This document shows, in pieces, positions 56,800-64,000 of a DNA stretch of 64,000 nt. Position numbers and translations under genes: made by a program. Below the pieces are notes generated by a model. That model was not told where the DNA came from and made no database searches. It saw only the letters and a list, made by a program, of their open reading frames with translations. Within the stretch, counting starts at the first letter, position 1, and the number at the start of each line of letters is the position of its first letter. Source of the DNA: Austropuccinia psidii (Eukaryota; Basidiomycota; Pucciniomycetes; Pucciniales; Sphaerophragmiaceae); NCBI GenBank assembly GCA_023105745.1, contig JALGQZ010000002.1:83221785-83285784 (forward strand), given 5' to 3'.

Positions 56800-57833
56800 A
56801 TGAACACATCCTTCCTTAAAATGGTAAACAATATTTTAAGAGCTCCTATGACAACTTGGCAACCAAACCCATCACCTAGATCAGCTCTGGAACACCCCAA
56901 TTCAAAAAGGGCAAGTTCTCACACATGGATTTCCAAGCAAATAGGTTTCTTTCTTGAAAAATACACTACATTGCATGAACTTGGGAAGTGCACAGATGGA
57001 GGGAATCTTAAGAAAGAGGAATGGAAAATTTTGGTTAAGGACTTGAATGATAAATTTTAACTTATTTTTGGAAAAAACTCAATTTAAAAACAAAAAGGAT
57101 ACACAGTAAGTGTTGCATCTAACGTTTTGGTAATTTATTTTAGAACTCAGAAATGGTTAAATCTCCAAGGTAAACAACTGTTCACAAAGTATCAATTTTT
57201 TCCCTCTCTGAGTGGTGCAGGGTAGTAGACTGATCAGAAGCAAATAATAATTTTCAATAATGAATTCTGGAATAATCTTAAGGAAAAATATCCTAGTGCT
57301 GGTTATGAAAAGCTAAGGGGCATAAAATGCTCACATTACAGCCTATGTTGTAAAGTTTTTGGTGGGACTTATGACACTGGAGCTCTCTCCCAAACATCTC
57401 CTCAGTTTGTTGTGATTGATGGCACCAGAGATTCATATGTGGTATTGCATTCAGATGCCACACAGGCCTTGCAGAATGATCAATAATACCAATTTCAGGA
57501 AAGTGGAACAGGTCCCACAAGACTCTCCACTGTGAAATCTTCATGACACAATTGTCTAGCAATTTAAAAAGAATCAGTAATCAATGCAATAAAAAATATT
57601 GGATCTTCTCTTGAGAAGATCATAGCACAACCTGAAAGTGTTTCTCAACGGTGGGGGTCATTCCTTGACCCCAACAACTCATTCAAGCAAGAAGTTAAGA
57701 TCAATACCTGACTGAAGATGAATTATTGAAAGAATTAGAATTGGTAGAAAATGATTTAAAGGCACTAATTTTTCTTTCTATGTTTGAAAGTTTTGATTTT
57801 ACAATTAACTGGCTTGATAAAAATTGTAAATGT
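56800..57833 (+). pseudogene. H2 Myb/SANT-like Harbinger accessory protein (broken)
   Basis: A DNA-binding partner of Harbinger transposases. The Myb/SANT-like domain is at about 56,920-57,110: W..KQIGFFLEKYTTLHELG followed by KCTDGGNLKKEEWKILVKDL and FLEKTQFKNKKD, with one frame slip at about 57,056. A short intron (GTAAGTGTTG...TTTTAG, about 57,112-57,149) restores the reading into KWLNLQGKQLFTKYQFFPSL. Two adjacent TAG stops follow SGAG, where Trp is usual. The frame goes on with FWNNLKEKYPSAGYEKLRG and FGGTYDTGA. A C-terminal block ends in TEDELLKELELVENDLKALI and FTINWLDKNCK, typical of this family. Confidence 0.8.
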
Positions 57834-58037
57834 GCTATTTTTCTTTGAATTTATATGAGCATAGATGATAAAATATAAAAGCATTGAGAGAAATTAATTA
57901 GAATGTTCTCATCTAACTAAGATTTCTTCATACTGATTCCAAATAATAGTCTCCAAACAATTTGAATAAAAGCTCATTTGTTGATCTTCCACAGGCTTAT
58001 GAGCTTGGTGCTCTAAGGGGTCTGGGAATCTAACATT

Positions 58038-58187
58038 TTATTCATTGAAAATTTCCCTTTCTAATAAATTATTAGGCTTATGTTCTAATATATTATTATG
58101 CAAGCAACCTATTGCAAATATCATATTATTTTGCACAGGTACTGAATAGTCTGATTCCATGCGAAGAATTGTGCATTTCATTGTGAT
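58038..58187 (-). pseudogene. H2 HARBI1-like transposase, C-terminal part
   Basis: Minus-strand reading MKCTILRMESDYSVPVQNNM, then AIGCLHNNILEHKPNN, corresponds to the HARBI1 C-terminus (...PILR....YP..VQ.....C.LHN.I...). It is the continuation of the frame broken at 59795 by the Tc1/mariner element, and ends at a stop at 58038. Confidence 0.8.
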
Positions 58188-58189
58188 TA

Positions 58190-59792
58190 CAGTGGGGTGA
58201 CAAAGCTCTCTGTCCACTTTGTCAACCCATATGCACCCCCAGTCCCCAACCAAAATTAAAATTATTTTATTTTTCTTTTTTTACTCACTTTACAACAATT
58301 CTTTTTCATTTAAAATACTTTTTTTTGTTAGTTTCCTTTTCTCTTACTCAATTTATGAATATTACTGAGTTTTTTTATACTCACAAGTTTCATTTAGTGT
58401 GAGTTTTTTTCTTTTTTTTACACACTTTACAAGGACTATATATTTTATTTTTTCCCCCAAATTATTGGCTTTTATTGTTTTTTTGTTTCTCTTATTCATT
58501 TTATTGATCCTATTGACTTTTTTTACTGACAAGTTCTGTTTGGTCCTATTTCATTGGTTTGTAGCTTTCAATTCCTCAGAAATATGACAAATAAATCAAA
58601 GAAGAGGTTGTTGGGATGCAGGAAACTGGGTTACCCCTTTGCAATATCAGAAAACTAACAACAATTCAAGATATGATAGCTTATTATTACAGTTGTCAGA
58701 AAATTAAAAATCTACCTAGGCCAGGAAGGAAGCTGATATTGCATGATTGGGATGTTTGCCAACTAAAGTGAGTGACACAGTTGCATCACTCTTTCAGTTC
58801 AAACAAAATAATCAATTTGATTACAAAGGAGGTTTCCTCAAGAACAATCCAACATGTGCTCCATTTAAAAGGAATATTCTCACATATTGCAGTCATCAAA
58901 CCTTATTTGAGCCCTAATCATTTTGATGAGGGGTTATAATTTGCAAGGGTCCATGTAAATTGGTAAATTGAAGACTGGAAGAAAGTCATATGGAACAACA
59001 AGAGCAGCTTTGAGCTTGCAAAAAACCCTATTACAACTTGTTTTTGGAGGTCACAGGGTCAGCAATATTCATTTTAATGTCAAGTTGCTCAACACCATGG
59101 TGGACAGAAGTCTATTATGGTGTGGGAATGCTTTTGCGATGCTGACAAGTCAAACATTGTTATCATGGGGAGAAATGCTTGTTGAATGCAAGGGTTTATC
59201 AAGAATGTGTATTAAATAGGCCTAATTCCTTTTTAAAATTACTTGCAAGAACCTTGAAAAGCTCCAAATTGTCAAGAATTAACTCTTTTCAAAGATAAAT
59301 CCCCAGTTCACACCTTGTTATTATCTTGTAAATGGCAGGAATCTCAAAGAATTTGAAATTTACAATGTCCTTCCACTTCACCCAATTTGAATCCAATTGA
59401 GAACACTTAGAAGAATATGAAGGTTCTGGTTCACAAACAATTACACTTAAAAACAATACCTGAACTCCAAATGTCTGTGAAGGCTTCCTGGAATGACATG
59501 CCAAAAGACTACTTTGCAAATTTAATCAGATCAATGCCCAATCACATGTGGGCTGTTATTTCTCAACATGGGACTCTGACCAGATGGTAGGACTCATTTG
59601 GACATTTTTTGAATATAGTATTTACTATTCTGACTTACATGAAAAAGTAAATTAAAAAATATTCTAATACAGCTTTTTTATCTTTTGATAATTGGTTAAT
59701 GCCCAAGTGAGACTCTTACTAAAAATGAGATTTTGAGGAATATTAAGATAAATTTCAAAAAAAATTTGACAGACAGATTTGTTACCCCACTT
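58190..59792 (+). mobile_element. Tc1/mariner element (1,603 bp)
   Basis: Inverted ends CAGTGGGGTGACAAAGCTCT and, in reverse complement, AAGTGGGGTAACAAATCTGT, flanked by TA (58188-58189 and 59793-59794). It carries a decayed transposase on the plus strand. Confidence 0.88.
58584..59590 (+). pseudogene. Tc1/mariner transposase (broken)
   Basis: An ATG at 58584 starts a helix-turn-helix part (KRLLGCRKLGYPFAI, with a frame slip). Next comes a GRPRK-like segment (PRPGRKLILHDWDVCQL), then the DDE domain: DWKKVIWNNKSSFEL, SIMVWECFCDA, and CPSTSPNLNPIENT near 59,370-59,400. The second catalytic region reads FKDKSPVHT. Several stops and frame changes occur, and key acidic residues are replaced (SDESSF to NNKSSF; SPDLNPIEN to SPNLNPIEN). 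Inactive. Confidence 0.85.
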
Positions 59793-59794
59793 TA

Positions 59795-60600
59795 AAACAA
59801 TAACTCTTTCCACTAAATTCTGTAATGAAGCATACCTTAAGTTAAAGAGATCTTTCTTGTTTCTTTGTCTTGAAAATTATAATAAACAAGTATAGTTTCA
59901 AAATTATGTTCAAAAGCCTGGTTAATCTATCAAACTCAAACCTTCACAGGCCTTCTCATTCAGGTGGTACTGTGTTGCTTGATATGGTGTCAAAAAACCC
60001 TTTCTGAGTGGGTACCCAGCATCAGCCAGGTACTAAAAATGAGGTGGAACATTAAAGTTCTGGTCCAAAGCATGACTGAGAGATTTTGAGTCATGTGTAC
60101 TCCCTTCCCATCCAACACACATGTAAGAGATTGACCTGTCAAAATTGACGGCAATCATACCCTTACAGCTGAGCAAAGGACCTTTCTGATGATCTGGTAC
60201 ATTTTTAGGTATGAAAATTACATCTACTGCCCCAATGTAGCATCAAAACTAAAGATCTCTTTGCTTACTGGCTATTTACTTGGGAATAAATACACCAGAT
60301 GGTTTTTGGGCATATTAAGGGTAAATTGTGCAGAGGGAATTAATTGTGTCTTGAAAGGAGCTGTGTATTGTATCTTTAATATGTTGGAAGAGTTCCCCTG
60401 TTTGTAGATTTGACTTCAAATTTGCTATTATATACAAAAACATCATGTCCTGCTCTTGCAAACTGATGCAATTTCTGTCTTTCATCAGCCCACAGTGGAT
60501 AAATCAATTTACTAAGGTTAAAACTAGCTCTCTAGGGACATGAAGAACTTGTTGGAATCTTTCTTCTTAGCCTTCAAATAAGTGTTTTGTATACTTGTGA
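59795..60600 (-). pseudogene. H2 HARBI1-like transposase, N-terminal and central part
   Basis: From about 60,600 downward the minus strand reads ERFQQVLHVPRELVLTLVN, LQEQDMMFLYIIANLKSN, FQHIKDTIHSSFQDTINSLC, CYIGAVDVIFIPKNVPDHQK (first Asp), FDRSISYMCVGWEGSTHDSK, YLADAGYPLRKGFLTPY (second Asp) and FNLRYASLQNLVERVI (catalytic Glu). These match HARBI1-family transposases in order. Stops interrupt it at several points, and the Tc1/mariner element cuts it just after LVERVIVLK. Confidence 0.85.
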
Positions 60601-60921
60601 CCGTTAAGGAAGCCTGTATGGAAATGTTTTTTTTGTTGAAGCTCAACTAAGACTAGATAGTTCAATAAAAATTACAAGTATAATATAGGAATATTCTGTT
60701 TTTTAGATAAATGGATTGACATTTTGATATAAAAAATGTGAGGGAAATCTGGGAGAATGAGTGTAATAAGTCTGAGAAAAAAATAAAACCTTAGATGGAA
60801 TGAGTTCTATTCAAACCAGCTCATTTATTCATACTAGTTAAAAAATTATTCTAAATACAGAAAAAAAAATATGAATTAATTCCAAAAATTAATTTTATCC
60901 ACAGGGTTTCAGAACAGGCCC

Positions 60922-61248
60922 TTAAATTATTCATTTATAAGTACAAAGATATTTTTATCAACTTATGAGTTATATTTATTGTTTTTTTCAGTGACCTTCC
61001 ATTCCAAAAAACTCTTGGAAAGGAATTTCTAAAATAAATAAGAATTATTTTCAAGGATATCTTATTAACTAAGAGTATATGAGATTTTCAAATATAGAAA
61101 AAAATGAAAAAAAACTATGAAACTATCTTCTTTCAAATAAGGACATTGTAAATCAGTTTTTGAAATTATTACATCCAAAAAAGGAAAGATCAATTCCTAA
61201 TTCACTTTTTCTCTTTGATAAAGTGATTCATCATTTTACCAAACAGTA
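60922..61248. other. Unassigned sequence between H2 and E4
   Basis: AT-rich, no gene or repeat recognised. Confidence 0.5.
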
Positions 61249-61963
61249 TGTAACAGCCACAATCAGGGAGGAAAGGGTATTCAACCTTAAACCCACTAAA
61301 ACTCACCAAATAAGAAAATCCTTTCTGTGTATGAGGATTCAGCTTCAGAAATCCTTATTTGGAACATTCAAACAGTGGGATCCACCAAAGACATTTTTGG
61401 ATTCACACACCTGAAACTGTATGATGACCCAGCTTCACCCCACCTCCTGTGCAGACCCCATACATCCATATAGGGCCTATAATGTTTGAATAAATCAATA
61501 ATTGTGAAGAAATTCACCTTCTGAATCAGGGCTGGTGGATAATCACATATACCAGCCCCTCTTCCTCCCTCTGAGGACTTTTCGCAGTTAATCAATATAT
61601 TAAAATTATTATTTAATAAATATTTTCTTGTTATTTGATTGTAATATCATATTTATAATTATTATGTCAGTCTTTTCATCTTTACTCACCTGTGGATAGA
61701 GTTGTGGTGGCCATATCCTTATTAAACCTTCTATTTACTTCTGACAGGTTGAAACAGTGGACTTGGGCTTGGTTGTGGTCAAATTTATTATGGATTATTC
61801 ATTTGTTTCTTGATGCCTCTTACTTTCATTTATTCCATTAGTAATTCCATTCTTTACTAAAATTTTTGAGTTTATTCCCTTTCAACTAGTCCTGAGTCCT
61901 CTGCAAGTGAGTCCCAGTTTACCAAGTCCTAGGCCCTCTTCACTTAGAAGAGCCCCTGTGACA
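61249..61963 (+). repeat. E4 5' LTR
   Basis: 715 bp, starting TGTAACAGCC (E2: TGTCACAGCC) and ending AGAGCCCCTGTGACA. It has the conserved CACATATACCAGCCCCTCTT, CAGTTAATCAATATA and GGTGGCCATATCCTTATTAA segments. Confidence 0.85.
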
Positions 61964-61964
61964 T

Positions 61965-61978
61965 TATATCAATTAACT
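61965..61978 (+). other. E4 putative self-primer binding site
   Basis: TATATCAATTAACT, two bases after the LTR as in E1 and E2. It complements 61586-61599 of the LTR at 12 of 14 positions. Confidence 0.5.
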
Positions 61979-62660
61979 CATAATTTATTCTCTCTCTGTT
62001 AATTATTTTCTCATTAAATTATTCACTCACTCATCAATTATGACTTAAATGATTTATGATTCTTGCTCATAAATTTACATCTCACTAATTTCATTCATCT
62101 GAAAATTTATTCATTTTTGATTTCTTAATACCTGCTGAAAATTTCACTCTATTTTTAATTCTTTATCTATATTCAAATTTTCTTTTTGCTTTAAAATTCT
62201 GGTTTTTTTGGGATATAGGGTTGATTGGTAAATCTTGGGATTTGAATTCTTAAAGAAAATTCTATACATTTTAAATAATTCTTTTATTTTATTTTATGGA
62301 TTGAATTTTGATTTTAATTCCTCATGATAAATTAGACTTGATTATTCAAGATGTGATTCATTGACTGAATTCTTCAATAACTTCTTTGAAACTGAATTGA
62401 ATGGAGCTTATTGATTAACTTAATTTATTGAATTATTGATCAAAATTGATCTCAAATTTTTCAAGAGATTGAATATTCCATAAGTATTTGACTCTTTCAT
62501 CTTCATTATTCAAGGTTTTCTCATATTTATTTCAGCTCAAGGTTATTGATTCATTCCTCAAGTTTCATAAAGATTTTTTTTCAATTTTTTCTGATTTGGT
62601 AAAAGCACTTAGCTCTTATTCTCAATTATAATTAAGCTCTACTTTTTTCTTCCCAAAATA
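61979..62660 (+). other. E4 leader
   Basis: Low-complexity TTGATT-rich leader like those of E1 and E2. No gene. Confidence 0.6.
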
Positions 62661-63647
62661 ATACCTTTTCAGCATAGCCAACCAGACAAGAATACAAGAT
62701 CTCAAAGAAATCAAGCTGTTCTCAGTCCTACAGAAAGGGTTCCTCTTAAATGAACCACATCAGCTCATCAACTAAGTGTGAATTTTCACAGAGGACCACT
62801 AATTAAAGGAGAAGAAACTTCTAGAAGGAGAGGTATTAAGTCTAGAAGATCAAAATAGTTTTATGGCTTGTTGGATGGCTACCCTTGCATGTCTCAAGGA
62901 ACTAGATGTGGATTAGGGGAAGTGAAAGATGAAGAGGGGGAGAAGTCTGTGAATGAGGAAGGATCTGATGAGAATGAAGTGGCAGCTGACTTTGCTGATG
63001 CTCCTTATGATCCTGAGGCTCCAAATATAGCTCTTTTTTAATAAACCTCCTGTATTTCAAGCAGAGCCAAGACTTCTCAAGATTATGGAGAAAATGACTC
63101 AAGTCATGGGACTACTCACTAAAGTAGTTTCCCCAAGGGACATTTCCAGAGACCAATAGTTAAAGACTCCATCCATAAAGGCACATGACTATTTTGATGC
63201 TACTCAAGCTAAAAATTTGAGAGGTTTAATCCAATCCTCTAAATTAATTTCCCATAATGACCAAGAAAACCTCTTCCCTGACAGAAAGAAGGTTCTTTAT
63301 TCTAATTATTGTCTAACTTGAAGATCAGGAAAGTGGATCAAACCCCATCTCTCAGATATCTCCAATGAAGACTCCTCCTAATTTATTAATAACTTCCAAC
63401 TTTTTGAAACCCAGTTTTTTACTCTGTTTGGTGATCCCAATGAAGTAAGGAAAGCTGATCAAGAGTTCGACAATATTAAAATGAAAGAGAGTGGTCATTT
63501 TTCCTTGAAAATAGCTGATTCAAGAAGATGGCGTTAGATAACAGCTACCATGAGAGGCATAAGGAAAAGGGTAATAATAAAGAAAAGAAGCCTCCAGTAA
63601 CTGTTTCCAATTCTTTGAGACCTTCTAAAACTCATTTTCCAAGGAGC
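62661..63647 (+). pseudogene. E4 gag (broken, truncated)
   Basis: DNA similarity to E2 gag is obvious throughout (for example CAGCATAGCC, AATACAAGATC, GGTGATCCCAATGAAGT). The start codon is ATA instead of ATG and several stops occur (about 62752, 62800, 62858). Capsid-like motifs survive in pieces up to LFGDPNEVRKAD near 63,425. A segment before GCGTTAGATA near 63,530 has been lost, and the E5 LTR ends it. Confidence 0.85.
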
Positions 63648-64000
63648 TGTCACAGGGGCTCTTTGAAGTGAAGAGGGCCTGGCACTCAGTAAACTGGAAC
63701 ACAATTATGGAGAGCTCAAGGATGGAATGAGATTGAGTACACTTAAGAGTGTAATAAGATAGAATTGCTAATAAAATAAATATAAGAAAGAAGAAACAAT
63801 AATATTAATAGTAAAGAATAAAAGAGCCAACCACAAACAAGTCCAAGTCCATTGTTTCAACCTGTCACAAAGAAAGAGAAGTGTTAATAAGGATATGACC
63901 ACCAAACCTCTACTGAACAGGTGGGGAAGTGTAAAGACCAACTTGATATGAATAAATATAATAATAAAAATAAAGAATAGGAATATTCATTAAATAATAA
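63648..64000 (-). mobile_element. E5: LTR of an E1/E2-type element, reverse, cut by the window end
   Basis: Begins TGTCACAGGGGCTCTT, the reverse complement of the shared LTR 3' terminus AAGAGCCCCTGTGACA. It continues with reverse copies of GTCCA...GTTGAAACA and GGTGGTCATATCC-type segments. Only 353 bp are in the window, so it could be a solo LTR or one end of a full element. Confidence 0.85.

Larger units (their letters stand above)
56596..60921. mobile_element. H2: PIF/Harbinger element with a Tc1/mariner insertion
   Basis: Termini are AGACCTGTTCTG at 56596 and CAGAACAGGCCC at 60921 (reverse complement GGGCCTGTTCTG), next to TTA/TAA-type targets. The internal genes are convergent, a Myb/SANT-like protein on plus and a HARBI1-like transposase on minus. 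Without the 1.6-kb Tc1/mariner element it is about 2.7 kb. All genes are broken. Confidence 0.75.
61249..63647 (+). mobile_element. E4: decayed relative of E1/E2, truncated by E5
   Basis: The LTR is followed by a self-primer-like site, a low-complexity leader and a broken gag. At 63648 a reverse-oriented LTR interrupts gag. The remainder, if present, lies beyond the window. Confidence 0.85.

Noticed and set aside
57293..57562. Minus-strand frame of 89 codons
   Set aside because: Antisense to the recognisable Myb/SANT-like reading on the plus strand.
57642..57665. GGGGTCATTCCTTGACCCC hairpin as a terminator or element end
   Set aside because: It lies within the reading of the Myb/SANT-like gene, and no matching partner was found at another element boundary.

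Overview
The window is AT-rich nuclear DNA from a filamentous fungus, most likely a rust (Pucciniales). The evidence is long chromodomain Ty3/gypsy elements whose Gag and Pol resemble families I associate with the myrtle rust Austropuccinia psidii, short-intron genes with GTAAGT-like donors, and two recognisable fungal host genes. The species assignment is inference; the fungal assignment is firm. I saw no tRNA, rRNA or CRISPR array.

Layout. (1) 1-13,406: the 3' end of a decayed Ty1/copia element with a PIF/Harbinger-type MITE in its LTR, then a decayed minus-strand Ty3/gypsy element (E0, 1,590-13,406) whose left LTR holds a solo LTR of a related element. (2) 13,482-47,299: a four-level nest. 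A PIF/Harbinger element (H1) has its transposase gene cut by a gypsy element E1 (17,706-46,978, TSD GATTC). E1 has gypsy element E2 in its leader (19,339-38,948, TSD TATTC). E2 has gypsy element E3 in its 3' LTR (28,031-38,315, TSD CAACA, coding on the minus strand). Coding integrity rises inward: H1 and E1 are riddled with stops, E2 has one stop and one frameshift, and E3 has an uninterrupted 1,902-residue Gag-Pol. (3) 47,734-56,163: a two-gene host island on the minus strand, a TPR plus J-domain co-chaperone (DNAJC7-like, 6 exons) and a STRIPAK scaffold of the Far11/HAM-2/STRIP family (11 exons, 1,328 residues). (4) 56,596-60,921: a second Harbinger element (H2) with a Myb/SANT-like gene and a HARBI1-like transposase; the transposase ORF is split by a 1.6-kb Tc1/mariner element. 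(5) 61,249-64,000: a decayed relative of E1/E2 (E4), cut by the LTR of another element (E5) running off the window.

Two gypsy lineages are present. E1, E2, E4 and E5 have TGTCAC...GTGACA LTRs, gag and pol in different frames joined at a GGGAAAA slippery site (seen in E1 and E2), a C-terminal chromodomain, and no tRNA-type primer site. Instead the bases just after the 5' LTR complement a segment inside the LTR downstream of a TATA-like box, as in self-priming Tf1/sushi elements, and E2 shows matching changes on both sides. E0, E3 and the solo LTR have TGTGAGCC...TTACA LTRs and a single gag-pol frame. In E3 that frame overlaps a second long ORF in the +1 frame, which is also recognisable in E0. 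The two host genes are the only clearly non-mobile coding content.
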